Position numbers and translations under genes: made by a program. A DNA stretch of 64,000 nt from [Synechococcus] sp. NIES-970 (GTDB lineage: Bacteria; Cyanobacteriota; Cyanobacteriia; Cyanobacteriales; MRBY01): assembly GCA_002356215.1 (NCBI GenBank), contig AP017959.1, positions 434,001-498,000 of the forward strand. The letters run 5' to 3'. Shown here in pieces: positions 26,439-35,235 of the stretch (positions are counted from its first letter, which is position 1; the number at the start of each line of letters is the position of its first letter). The notes under the pieces were generated by a model, which was not told where the DNA came from, did no database searches, and saw nothing but the letters and a program-made list of their open reading frames with translations.

Positions 26439-27130
26439 TGGCTGAGGTTTGGCACTATATTCCGCCCATGGCTGCCCCTGGGGAAACCCAAATGGCGATC
26501 GACCGTTGGCTCTTAGATCAGCATCTCCAGGGCACCATTCCCTCGGTACTGCGGTTTTATACCTGGCAGCCAGCGGCGATTTCCCTCGGCTACCACCAGC
26601 GCAACTATCCTGAGTTTTGGGAAAATCTCACCTATCAGGGCGAAAAAATCGATCTGGTACGGCGGCCCAGTGGTGGGCGGGCGGTGCTCCACCAGGGCGA
26701 TCTCACCTATGCCATTGTCACTTCTGGATTAACGGGCGATCGCCAAAAAAACTATGAAACCCTCTGCCAATTCCTAATCGCAGGGTTTGAAAAACTGGGG
26801 ATTTCCTTAAATTATGGCCAACAGCAGCGTAATTACGAGCATTTTGACAGTTGTTTTCGCACCCATACCAAGGCGGATCTAGTGACGGAATCGGGCTATA
26901 AGCTCATTGGTTCAGCGCAGTTACGGCGTCAGGGGGCAATTTTGCAGCATGGTTCGATTCGTCTCAACCCTGATCCTGCCCTTTATGAATTAGTTTTTGG
27001 TGAAAAATTAACGCTCTCATCTCCCCCAGCTCCATTGTCAACGACAGAATTAATCGCCGTTTTGCGGGAGAACTTGCAGACCTGTTTTGGGGTGACACTG
27101 CAAGAGTCTCTTTTGCCACTTGAATGCTAA
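26438..27130 (+). CDS. Lipoate-protein ligase A family protein
   Basis: Protein of 230 residues in the BPL/LplA/LipB superfamily. The lipoate-binding motif RRPSGGRAVLHQGDLTYA is near residues 74-91. The Lys that contacts the acyl-adenylate is in SGYKLIGSAQLRRQGAILQHGSI near residue 150. The small size without the accessory C-terminal domain of LplA points to a transferase of the LipM/LipL kind or a minimal ligase. Either would lipoylate 2-oxoacid dehydrogenases or GcvH. Start overlaps the manC stop by one base, so translation is coupled. Confidence 0.78.
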   Translation: MAEVWHYIPPMAAPGETQMAIDRWLLDQHLQGTIPSVLRFYTWQPAAISLGYHQRNYPEFWENLTYQGEKIDLVRRPSGGRAVLHQGDLTYAIVTSGLTGDRQKNYETLCQFLIAGFEKLGISLNYGQQQRNYEHFDSCFRTHTKADLVTESGYKLIGSAQLRRQGAILQHGSIRLNPDPALYELVFGEKLTLSSPPAPLSTTELIAVLRENLQTCFGVTLQESLLPLEC

Positions 27131-27580
27131 TCATGACTGTTTTGGACTCGTTTTAATACTGGGTTTAGCCGATAGAGCGTTGGGCTAGTAGATGTCACAC
27201 AGAACCCCATTCCCTGCGTGAAACCCTAGTTTGGGCTCTTGTTAACGGCTTTTGTGATGGGTTATCTCCCGCCAAATCTACCCTTTTAACGGGGGCGATC
27301 GCCTATTTTTAGGTGATTTTTTAAATATCATCGAGATTATTCAAGAAAACTTCTAGAGCCCAAAAAAGAACCCCGTATTTTCCCTCTGATTTTTAATAAA
27401 ATCACCCTTAATGTTGACGATTCTGGGTAAAAAAATGACGATAAAAAATTGGCGATTATCGATTTTTATTGGAGTTTGATTAGAATTTTCTTAGAGTTGC
27501 TGGATAAAGATTCAAAGGGATTTACACTGAGTTGCAATGACATCTAATTTGTGACTGTCTCCAGTAGCAGTACAAAAAAC
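27131..27580. other. 450-base gap before the glycosyltransferase gene
   Basis: Contains the terminator at 27298-27322. A 10-base inverted repeat, TTTGGGCTCT (27230-27239) and AGAGCCCAAA (27355-27364), encloses it. The second half is strongly AT-rich, with a small repeat GATTTT-TAAT-AAAATC near 27387-27402. A TTGACG at about 27415 may be the -35 element of the glycosyltransferase cluster, but no convincing -10 is spaced correctly. No ORF seen. Confidence 0.4.
27298..27322 (+). terminator. Terminator after the lipoate-ligase-like gene
   Basis: Stem ATCGCCTA (27298-27305) and TAGGTGAT (27310-27317, one G-T pair), loop TTTT, then five more Ts. Part of the left arm comes from a HIP1 site. Confidence 0.65.
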
Positions 27581-28771
27581 ATGCGAGTCGCCTACATTCT
27601 CAAACGCTACCCTCGTTTTTCAGAAACTTTTGTTGTTTCTGAAATTCTTGCCCACGAAGCAGCGGGGTTAGATGTCGTGATTTATGCCCTGCGGCCCCCG
27701 CTCGATAGCCACTTTCAAGACATCATCGCGCGGGTTAGGGCCCCGGTAACTTATCTCACAACAGAAGATTTAAGGGGTAGCCAATTCTGGGAACTGTTGC
27801 AAGAAGCCGCCGCCGTATTACCGGATTTTTGGGCCAAATTACCCCTGGCCCAAGGAGAAGAGGTGAAAGATGTTCACCAGGCGATCGCCCTAGGGATGGC
27901 CGCCGTAACCCAGAATATTACTCACTTTCACGCCCACTTCGGCACATCTGCCACCTCAGTGGCGCGGCTAGCCAGTCTGTTTACTGGCATTCCCTACACT
28001 TTTACCGCCCATGCTAAAGATATTTACCATGAGACTGTGCGCCCAGAAGACATGGCCCGTAAGCTCGCCGATGCCAAAAGCGTCATTACTGTCAGCGACT
28101 ACAATCTCCAGTTTCTCAAGGAACAATATGGCCCCGCAGCGGCGGCGGTACAGCGTGTTTACAATGGTCTCGACCTCAGTCAGTTTCCTTACCAATCCCC
28201 CCAAAATCGACCTGCCAAAATCGTCGCAGTAGGCCGGCTGGTAGAAAAAAAAGGTTTTCCTGACCTGATTTCCGCCTGTGGCTTACTGGCCAAAAAAAAC
28301 ATAGATTTTCACTGCCAAATTATTGGCCATGGGGAACTTGCAGAGTCTCTGCAACAACAAATTAATGGGGCAGGCTTGCAGCCCTGGGTAGAGCTACTTG
28401 GGCCACGGCCCCAGGCAGAACTACGGGCGATCGTTCAGGGGGCAGCGGTGTTGGCGGCTCCCTGCGTGGTAGGCGGTGATGGTAATCAAGATGGCCTACC
28501 GACTGTACTCCTCGAAGCAATGGCCCTGGGGACTCCCTGCGTTTCTACTGACGTGACGGGTATTCCTGAAGTGCTGCACCATCAAAAAACAGGTCTACAG
28601 GTTCCCCAACATCACCCAACTGCTTTGGCAACGGCCCTAGATTGCCTATTGCAAGACAGCAATCTGCGGGTCCACCTAGCGGCTGCGGCCCGCCAGTTGA
28701 TCGAAGTTAATTTCGACATTCATCACAATGCTGCCCGGATACGCCAGTTGTTTGAGCTCCAACTTCCGTAG
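27581..28771 (+). CDS. Glycosyltransferase, GT4 family (GT-B fold)
   Basis: Protein of 396 residues. The N-terminal half begins MRVAYILKRYPRFSETFV, the form seen in bacterial exopolysaccharide GT4 enzymes. The C-terminal nucleotide-sugar domain has VGRLVEKKGFPDLI near residue 205 and the E-x7-E type motif in PTVLLEAMALGTPCVSTDVTGIPE near residue 310. It should transfer a sugar from an NDP-sugar to a lipid or glycan at the membrane. An alternative GTG start at 27551 adds ten polar residues; neither start has a clear ribosome binding site. First gene of a three-gene cluster. Confidence 0.85.
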   Translation: MRVAYILKRYPRFSETFVVSEILAHEAAGLDVVIYALRPPLDSHFQDIIARVRAPVTYLTTEDLRGSQFWELLQEAAAVLPDFWAKLPLAQGEEVKDVHQAIALGMAAVTQNITHFHAHFGTSATSVARLASLFTGIPYTFTAHAKDIYHETVRPEDMARKLADAKSVITVSDYNLQFLKEQYGPAAAAVQRVYNGLDLSQFPYQSPQNRPAKIVAVGRLVEKKGFPDLISACGLLAKKNIDFHCQIIGHGELAESLQQQINGAGLQPWVELLGPRPQAELRAIVQGAAVLAAPCVVGGDGNQDGLPTVLLEAMALGTPCVSTDVTGIPEVLHHQKTGLQVPQHHPTALATALDCLLQDSNLRVHLAAAARQLIEVNFDIHHNAARIRQLFELQLP

Positions 28772-28825
28772 CCTTGATGCTTTTAACCATCTATTTGCTC
28801 TTATTTCTTTCTCTCCACTACTCCC

Positions 28826-30700
28826 ATGGCACGACGACCCCAAAAACTAACCGAAATCGCCCCTGGCCTCTGGCAAATTGTGCAACGGTTTCAGCCCTAT
28901 ATTCGCCAGCAGTGGACCCTGGTTTTGGGTGGGTTGGCGGCGCTGCTGGCCCAGGTTGGGTTAAGGCTCCTAGAGCCCTGGCCACTGAAGTTTGTTTTTG
29001 ATGAAGTGATTACTTCGACCTCTGAACGCAGCTCATCGGGAATGTCTTGGTGGGATAACCTATCCCCAACAACGTTGCTGTGGGGGAGTGCGATCGCCCT
29101 AGTGGTTTTTACGGGCCTACGCGCCCTAGCCGACTATGGCAGCACCATGGGCTTTGCGTTGGTGGGGAACCGAGTCCTGACCCAGGTACGAAATGATCTT
29201 TATCAGCACCTACAAAACTTGTCCCTGAGCTTCCATAACCAAGCCCGCAGCGGCGAACTCACCATTCGAGTGATCAGTGATGTGGGCCTGTTGAAAGAAG
29301 TAGTGGTGACTGCTCTTTTACCCATGACAGGCAATACGCTAGTTTTAGTCGGCATGGTAGGACTGATGCTATGGCTGCACCTAGAACTTACCCTCCTGGC
29401 CCTGGTCACGGTGCCATTGCTGTCCTTGATTACGGTACGCCTCAACCGCCGCATCAAGGAAGTTTCACGGAAACAACGAAAGCAAGAAGGGGCGATGGCT
29501 TCTACCGCTGCTGAGGCGATGGGAGCGATCAAAGTTGTGAAAACCTTATCCCTAGAAAAGACCTTCGCCCAGACTTTTTCTGGCCAGAGCAAAAAAACCC
29601 TCAAAGACAGCGTCAAGGGCAAACGACTAGCAGCGCAATTGGAACGCTCAGTAGATTTGATTATTGCCCTAGCAACTGCCCTGGTGCTGGGGCGTGGGGG
29701 TCACTTAGTCGCCAATGGGAGCTTGACGCCAGGCGATCTGTTGGTGTTTATGGCTTATCTCAAAAACGCGTTTAAACCTGTCCGTGATTTTGCTAAATAT
29801 ACAGGCCGATTGGCCAAGGCAACGGCCGCCGGGGAACGCATCCTTGACCTGCTCGACCAAGTGCCGGATATTGTCGATCGCCCCGATGCTTGTCCTGCCC
29901 CTCGATTTGCTGGTCAGGTGACATTTCAGCAGGTGCAGTTTGCCTACGAGCCGGGTCACCCAATTTTGAAAAATATTAGTTTTGATGCGACTCTGGGTCA
30001 GTCCTTGGCAATTGTTGGGCCATCGGGCAGCGGTAAATCTACCTTAGCCAGTTTGTTATTGCGCCTCTACGAACCCAGTCAAGGCCAAATTTTGATCGAT
30101 GGGGTAGATATCCAGGCATACCAAGCAGAGTCTCTGCGATCGCAGATTAGCGTCGTGCTACAAGACAGCCTTTTGTTTGCCGCCAGCGTGCGGGACAACA
30201 TTGCCTATGGTAATCCCCATGCCAGTGAGGAGGACATTCTCGCCGCCGCCCAGCTCGCGAATGCCCATGATTTTATTCTGCGGCTCCCTGAGGGCTATGA
30301 CACAGTCTTGGGAGAACGGGGGGTTACCCTTTCGGGGGGGCAACGCCAACGCATCGCCATTGCCCGTGCGGCCATACGTCAATCACCGATCTTAGTTTTA
30401 GATGAGCCAACAACGGGCCTTGATCAAGAAAATGAGCGCACAGTTATTGATGCCCTACAGCGGGTCGCACAGCAACGCACCACCTTGATCATTACCCATG
30501 ATCTCACCCTCGCTGCCACCGCCGATCGCCTCATTTACATGGAGTATGGTGAGATTTTAGAGAGTGGCACCCATGCTGAATTGTTGACTAATGGCGGCCC
30601 CTACGCAGCCCTCTATCAGTTGCAGATGGCTCGTCGCCAACTGGCTGAACAGGAGTCACCGCGATCGCCCCAGGGAGGTTCCTATGCTACACGCCCCTGA
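28826..30700 (+). CDS. ABC exporter (fused permease and ATPase)
   Basis: Half-transporter of 624 residues. Six membrane helices occupy about 25-320, with the intracellular-loop segment LYQHLQNLSLSFHNQARSGE typical of type IV exporters. The C-terminal ATPase has Walker A GPSGSGKST, signature LSGGQRQRIAIARA and Walker B with D-loop VLDEPTTGLDQ. It should work as a homodimer exporting a lipid, glycolipid or peptide. Position between a glycosyltransferase and an APH-like kinase suggests a lipid-linked or glycosylated substrate, which is inference. The last 17 bases overlap the kinase gene. Confidence 0.88.
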   Translation: MARRPQKLTEIAPGLWQIVQRFQPYIRQQWTLVLGGLAALLAQVGLRLLEPWPLKFVFDEVITSTSERSSSGMSWWDNLSPTTLLWGSAIALVVFTGLRALADYGSTMGFALVGNRVLTQVRNDLYQHLQNLSLSFHNQARSGELTIRVISDVGLLKEVVVTALLPMTGNTLVLVGMVGLMLWLHLELTLLALVTVPLLSLITVRLNRRIKEVSRKQRKQEGAMASTAAEAMGAIKVVKTLSLEKTFAQTFSGQSKKTLKDSVKGKRLAAQLERSVDLIIALATALVLGRGGHLVANGSLTPGDLLVFMAYLKNAFKPVRDFAKYTGRLAKATAAGERILDLLDQVPDIVDRPDACPAPRFAGQVTFQQVQFAYEPGHPILKNISFDATLGQSLAIVGPSGSGKSTLASLLLRLYEPSQGQILIDGVDIQAYQAESLRSQISVVLQDSLLFAASVRDNIAYGNPHASEEDILAAAQLANAHDFILRLPEGYDTVLGERGVTLSGGQRQRIAIARAAIRQSPILVLDEPTTGLDQENERTVIDALQRVAQQRTTLIITHDLTLAATADRLIYMEYGEILESGTHAELLTNGGPYAALYQLQMARRQLAEQESPRSPQGGSYATRP

Positions 30701-32006
30701 TTTGGCTTTGGTCGAACGCGATCGCCGACTATCTAGTTTGACGACTCTGCTCGATGACCAGGCGATGCTGGCCCTCTTGCAAAAACAAGGCTATCCTGTG
30801 CAGCGGGTGACTAGTACCTATCTCCGCTATAAGCCCCACACTAACTGCCTAGTGGCCTACACCCTACAATCTCAAGCATCAGAGCAAGCCTCCTATTGTT
30901 ATGCCAAGGCGCATCTGCCAGGCAGCAAAAAGTTAACCAAATATCGACACCTGGGCCAACGTTACGCGAACAGTGAATTGTTACCAGTCGTTTTAGAGGA
31001 GTTGGGGTTGGCGATCGCCCCCCTGCCGTTTGATCGCCAACTAAAATCACTGACTCGATTATTCAATCCTGCAACCCAACTCCAGCTCTGCTGCCAGCTC
31101 CTGGCCCTGGATGAGAGGACGCTGGAAGGAGCGGCGATCGCCTTGACAACCCTCAATTACAAGCCCGAACGTCGCTATGTCTGCCGGGTGCAGCTTGGTG
31201 ATCAAAATTGGGTGTTTAAAGTATACGCCGGAGACCACTACGACACCGCCCAGCGCAATAGCAGGCACCTGCAGTCCGGGACTGTGTTGCAGATGTCACC
31301 ACAGGTAGGCTGCAGTGACCGTGATCAAATCTTGGCCTTTCCTTGGGTAGATGATCAGCCATTAGAACCGATGCTTCAAGCAGAACCTTGCACCGTTCAG
31401 CACACCCTCCGACAGGTTGGGGTCGCTCTGGCTGAGCTCCATCGGCAGCACCTCCAACATTGGCAATCTGTGAGCTGTGTTATGGAGGCCTCAGCAATAA
31501 AAGCGCTAATGAGTGACCTAGCCTATTTGCAACCGAGTCTCACCGATAATATCGAGATCCTTGGTCAGGCCATTGTCGATGGCTTGATGCAGTTGCCTCA
31601 GCAGTGGCGCTCCACCCATGGAGACTTTAAGCCAGATCAAGTACTTTTTAAAGGTGATCGCCTTACTTTGCTAGATTTTGACCGTGCTGCCCAAGGTCAC
31701 CCCGCCCGAGACTTGGGTTCATTTTTGGCTCAACTCGACTACCAGCATCTCCGGGGGAGTCTCGACGATCACCGCCGTCATGCCGCTGCCACTGGTTTCC
31801 TTGAAGGTTATGTTGCCCATGGTGAGGTCGTAGACCCTAAGGCATTGCGCGTTTACAGAGCCCTATCGTTGTTCAAACTCTTACCAGAACCTTTTCGTTA
31901 CCGCGCCCCTGATTGGCCGAAAAAAATGCAAAAGTTACTAGACCAAATTGATGCCATTTTACAGCGGAGCGATTCAGATGATGGGCTTGATTTAAGAGAG
32001 GCTTGA
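30684..32006 (+). CDS. APH-like phosphotransferase (aminoglycoside/choline kinase fold)
   Basis: Protein of 440 residues. The C-terminal kinase-like half holds the catalytic loop HGDFKPDQVL near residue 313 and the metal-binding LLDFDRAAQGHPARDLG near residue 330. The loop has Gln where most APH enzymes have Asn (HxDxxxxN). The N-terminal 150 residues are a less familiar lobe (LRYKPHTNCLVAYTL). A strong GGGAGG precedes the ATG, which lies inside the ABC exporter gene, so the two are coupled. It is more likely a small-molecule or glycan kinase than an antibiotic-resistance enzyme. Confidence 0.75.
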   Translation: MLHAPDLALVERDRRLSSLTTLLDDQAMLALLQKQGYPVQRVTSTYLRYKPHTNCLVAYTLQSQASEQASYCYAKAHLPGSKKLTKYRHLGQRYANSELLPVVLEELGLAIAPLPFDRQLKSLTRLFNPATQLQLCCQLLALDERTLEGAAIALTTLNYKPERRYVCRVQLGDQNWVFKVYAGDHYDTAQRNSRHLQSGTVLQMSPQVGCSDRDQILAFPWVDDQPLEPMLQAEPCTVQHTLRQVGVALAELHRQHLQHWQSVSCVMEASAIKALMSDLAYLQPSLTDNIEILGQAIVDGLMQLPQQWRSTHGDFKPDQVLFKGDRLTLLDFDRAAQGHPARDLGSFLAQLDYQHLRGSLDDHRRHAAATGFLEGYVAHGEVVDPKALRVYRALSLFKLLPEPFRYRAPDWPKKMQKLLDQIDAILQRSDSDDGLDLREA

Positions 32007-32100
32007 TTTTCCTCAAAAGTACATTTCTTGATTCGGCAACTTAACCCCAAGGACTGACCGATACAATAGAGATTATTTCTACTGCGGCCAACCCTTGTCT

Positions 32101-32805
32101 ATGTTCTCCCAGTTGCCTACTGACAATCGTGAATTGAATTGGTTTACTCTCACGGAGGCGATCGCCCAACGGTTTGATGCAGAGTACCAAAACAAAAGGC
32201 CCGATTTACCTGACGAAGTGCAAGCCCTACCGATTTTTTTGGATTGGCAATCTGGAAAATTGCAGAACCGCGTCACGTCTAAATTTTGGGAACTGGCCCA
32301 ACCGAAAAAAAACCAGCATTGCCTCGATCTCGGCTGTGGCCTGAGTTTTTTGATTTACCCTTGGCGCGACTGGAACGCCTATTTTTACGGTCAAGACATT
32401 AGCCAAACGGCAACGGAAATTCTCCAATCCCGCGCCCCCCAGCTCAATTCCAAGCTGTTTAAGAGCATTGTGCAGAAACCCGCCCACCACCTGGAAAGCT
32501 ATCAAACAGGGTTTTTTGATTTGGCGATCGCCACTGGCTTTAGCTGTTACTACCCCCTCCCCTACTGGGAAAGCGTCCTCGAACAGGTGCAGCGCGTGCT
32601 CAAGCCAGGCGGCTTTTTCGTCTTCGATGTGGTAGACCCGACCCAGGACATTGCCGAAGATTGGTCAATTCTCGAAACCTACCAGGGGGCCGAAGTTTTT
32701 CTCGAAGGCCTCGATGATTGGCAAGCTCTGATCAAAAAGTCCGGCGCAAAAATTGTCAAAGAACAACCAGGGGAACTGTTTCACCTATACAAAATCCGCT
32801 GGTAA
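32101..32805 (+). CDS. Class I SAM-dependent methyltransferase
   Basis: Protein of 234 residues. Motif I CLDLGCGLSFLIYPW near residue 78 binds S-adenosylmethionine, followed by the acidic end of strand 2 in YGQDIS. Motif post-I LAIATGFSCYYP and LKPGGFFVFDVVDPTQDIAEDW are the usual later elements. The substrate is not evident. The ATG at 32101 is preferred over a TTG two codons earlier. It stands 94 bases after the kinase gene and may be a separate unit. Confidence 0.82.
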   Translation: MFSQLPTDNRELNWFTLTEAIAQRFDAEYQNKRPDLPDEVQALPIFLDWQSGKLQNRVTSKFWELAQPKKNQHCLDLGCGLSFLIYPWRDWNAYFYGQDISQTATEILQSRAPQLNSKLFKSIVQKPAHHLESYQTGFFDLAIATGFSCYYPLPYWESVLEQVQRVLKPGGFFVFDVVDPTQDIAEDWSILETYQGAEVFLEGLDDWQALIKKSGAKIVKEQPGELFHLYKIRW

Positions 32806-32884
32806 CCCAGTATCCTGTTGAATGTTGGCGCTTTGCCAGTGCAGTGAGAAGATTAAAAACGTGGCTTATCAAGGATTATGGGAA

Positions 32885-34282
32885 ATGTTTAAGCGGATTA
32901 TCCTCTTGGTTGTTTTAGCGTTCGGCCTCTGGAGTTGTGGCGATCGCCTCGATGCCCGTCTCGTCAGTGACCTCAACCCCGAATCCCAGCCCGTCGTTAC
33001 CCAGGCCTTAACCGAGGTGGCGACCCCCAGCTTGATCAACGAACTGCGCAAAGAACTCGATCAATACCAACCCCAGGTCAAAATCCTCAGCCCCCGTCCC
33101 GACGAAACCTTCAACAGCAGCACTGTTAACATCCAGCTTCAGGTCAACGACCTCCCCATTTTTAAAGATGCAGAATTAGGGATGGGGCCCCATGTTCACC
33201 TGTTTGTTGATGACCAGCCCTACGTCGCCGTTTACGACACCAGCCAACCAGTAACCCTCGAAAACCTGGCCCCTGGGAGCCATATTGTGCGCGCCTTTGC
33301 TTCCCGTCCCTGGCATGAAAGCTTTAAAAATGAGGGGGCCTACGCTGAAACCACTTTTAATGTTTTTACCAAGAGCAACAATAATATCCCTGACTTCACC
33401 CAGCCGCTCCTCACCTATAGTCGCCCCCAGGGAACCTATGGTGCTGAGCCGATTATGCTGGATTTCTATCTGACCAATGCGCCGCTCCATTTCGTGGCCC
33501 AAGCTGATGATACAGACAATATCAACGACTGGCGGATCCGCGTCACCATTAACGGCGAAAGTTTCATTCTCGATAACTGGCAACCGATTTATCTTTCTGG
33601 GTTTAAAAAAGGGGAAAACTGGCTCAAGCTCGAATTTATCGATGACCAAGGAGAATTGCTCGAAAACGTCTACAACAGTCCTGTCCGTGTGATCAATTAC
33701 GATCCGAAACTCAACGATACCCTCGCCAAACTGGTTCAAAATAAGCTGCCCCTCAGAATGGCGAAAAAACTGGTGACTTTGAAAGAGTTGCCGCCAGAGC
33801 CGACCCCAGAAATCATTGCGCCCCTTGAAGAAACTACACCAGAAGTCCCAGCAGAACCGGAAGCTACCATTCCCGAACCGGCAGTGAGCCCCGATTTAAA
33901 CAATGAGGAACCGGCCCTAGAAACGGAAGAGATTCCGACGTTGACAACAGAAGAGACGATTGCGCCTGAAGATAACGGCGATGTTCTAGAAAAACCAACG
34001 GACACCCCAGAACTCCCCGAAAAAACAGTCCCAGTGGTGACACCAGAAGCGGAACAAACTGAGCCGCTAGCAACGGAAGAAGCAGAGTCAGAAGTAGAAA
34101 CACCAGTCACGCCGACCGAAGTTGAGGGATTACCCACTGAAGAACCTGCGGCGATCGCCCCCGAAAGCCCTAAAACGCCAGAGGTTACCCAAGAAGAGCC
34201 AGCAGCTTCAACTGAAGCCCAAACCCCAGAGCCAGCAACCCCAGAGACGCCTGCTTCAGAATCAGAAACCTTAGAAGAGTAG
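32885..34282 (+). CDS. Lipoprotein with beta-sandwich region and long acidic Pro/Glu/Thr tail
   Basis: Protein of 465 residues. A lipoprotein signal ends in LWSC (Cys near residue 18). Residues 50-290 look like two all-beta modules (VKILSPRPDETFNSSTVNIQ; APGSHIVRAFASRPWHESF). From about residue 305 to the end the sequence is low-complexity and rich in Pro, Glu, Thr and Ala, with repeated PE and EE units. That tail would be extended and strongly negative, perhaps spanning the periplasm or peptidoglycan. Family not recognised; similar proteins seem limited to cyanobacteria. The ATG at 32885 is the only start giving a proper signal peptide. Confidence 0.7.
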   Translation: MFKRIILLVVLAFGLWSCGDRLDARLVSDLNPESQPVVTQALTEVATPSLINELRKELDQYQPQVKILSPRPDETFNSSTVNIQLQVNDLPIFKDAELGMGPHVHLFVDDQPYVAVYDTSQPVTLENLAPGSHIVRAFASRPWHESFKNEGAYAETTFNVFTKSNNNIPDFTQPLLTYSRPQGTYGAEPIMLDFYLTNAPLHFVAQADDTDNINDWRIRVTINGESFILDNWQPIYLSGFKKGENWLKLEFIDDQGELLENVYNSPVRVINYDPKLNDTLAKLVQNKLPLRMAKKLVTLKELPPEPTPEIIAPLEETTPEVPAEPEATIPEPAVSPDLNNEEPALETEEIPTLTTEETIAPEDNGDVLEKPTDTPELPEKTVPVVTPEAEQTEPLATEEAESEVETPVTPTEVEGLPTEEPAAIAPESPKTPEVTQEEPAASTEAQTPEPATPETPASESETLEE

Positions 34283-34309
34283 CGGCATTTTAAGACCGTT
34301 TGAAAAACT

Positions 34310-35206
34310 ATGCCAAAAACCATTGCTTTTCTCGGGATAGGGGTAATGGGGGCGCCTATGGCCCTCAATCTTCAGCAAAATGGCTATCCGGTTATTGTTT
34401 GGAATCGTTCCGCTGCTAGCTCTTACTTAGCAAAGGTGGCAGCGGCTGGTGTCCCCATTGCAGCGACGATCGCCGAAGCGGTTCAAGGGGCTGATTATAT
34501 TTTTTCCTGTGTGAGTGATGTGCCTGACGTGAAAGCGGTTTTACTGGGCGACACAGGAGTAGTTCACTTTGCGAAACCCCATGCTTTAGTGATTGATTTC
34601 AGCACCATTGGCCCTACAGCCGCGCAGGACGTTGCTAAAACTTTGGAAACTAAGCAATTGCGTTTTCTCGATGCCCCCGTCAGTGGCGGTGACATTGGCG
34701 CAAAAAATGGCACACTGACAATTATGGTCGGGGGCGATCGCTCAGATTTTGACGAAGCAAAACCCTACCTCGAAGCGATGGGCAAAAATATTTACCATTG
34801 TGGCCCCGTGGGGAGCGGCCAGGCCGTGAAACTGTGTAACCAAGTCCTCTGCGCGATCCATATGGTGGCCCTCTGTGAGGCGATCGCCCTTGCCCATGCC
34901 CAGGGGATTGACCCGAATTTGATGATTGATGTGTGTCAAACAGGGGCCGCTGGCTCCTGGGCGATCGCCAACCTAGGTCGCAAAATTACCGCCGCTGATT
35001 TTCGCCCAGGCTTTATGGTCAAACATATTCTCAAAGATTTGCGTTTGGTAAATGAAAATCTTGCCGATCTCCCCTTACCTGGTTTGGCGATCGCCCAACA
35101 AAAATTTCAAGACACCGCCCAACTTGCTGATGCCCTCGAACAAGGGACCCAAGCAATGTTTCGCACCTATGACTCTTTGATAAAGATAGACTCTCAAAGC
35201 ACATAA
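34310..35206 (+). CDS. Beta-hydroxyacid dehydrogenase family oxidoreductase
   Basis: Protein of 298 residues in the 3-hydroxyisobutyrate / tartronate-semialdehyde / glyoxylate-succinic semialdehyde reductase family. The NAD(P) site is FLGIGVMGAPMALNL at 6-20; the substrate site is DAPVSGGDIGAKNGTLTIMVGG near residue 120; the catalytic Lys is in GSGQAVKLCNQ near residue 170. The closest roles would be glyoxylate or succinic-semialdehyde reduction, but sequence alone does not decide. It follows the acidic lipoprotein gene by 27 bases. Confidence 0.85.
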   Translation: MPKTIAFLGIGVMGAPMALNLQQNGYPVIVWNRSAASSYLAKVAAAGVPIAATIAEAVQGADYIFSCVSDVPDVKAVLLGDTGVVHFAKPHALVIDFSTIGPTAAQDVAKTLETKQLRFLDAPVSGGDIGAKNGTLTIMVGGDRSDFDEAKPYLEAMGKNIYHCGPVGSGQAVKLCNQVLCAIHMVALCEAIALAHAQGIDPNLMIDVCQTGAAGSWAIANLGRKITAADFRPGFMVKHILKDLRLVNENLADLPLPGLAIAQQKFQDTAQLADALEQGTQAMFRTYDSLIKIDSQST

Positions 35207-35235
35207 ATCCTTTAAAACTGATGGTCAAAATAGCC

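Noticed and set aside
30684-32006. Aminoglycoside resistance gene
   Set aside because: Only the fold is shared. The N-terminal lobe, the HGDFKPDQ loop and the biosynthetic neighbourhood do not fit a resistance enzyme.
33736-34368. 210-codon frame rich in Ser, Gly and Val on the minus strand
   Set aside because: It is the reverse of the acidic Pro/Glu/Thr tail of the lipoprotein; the low complexity is inherited.
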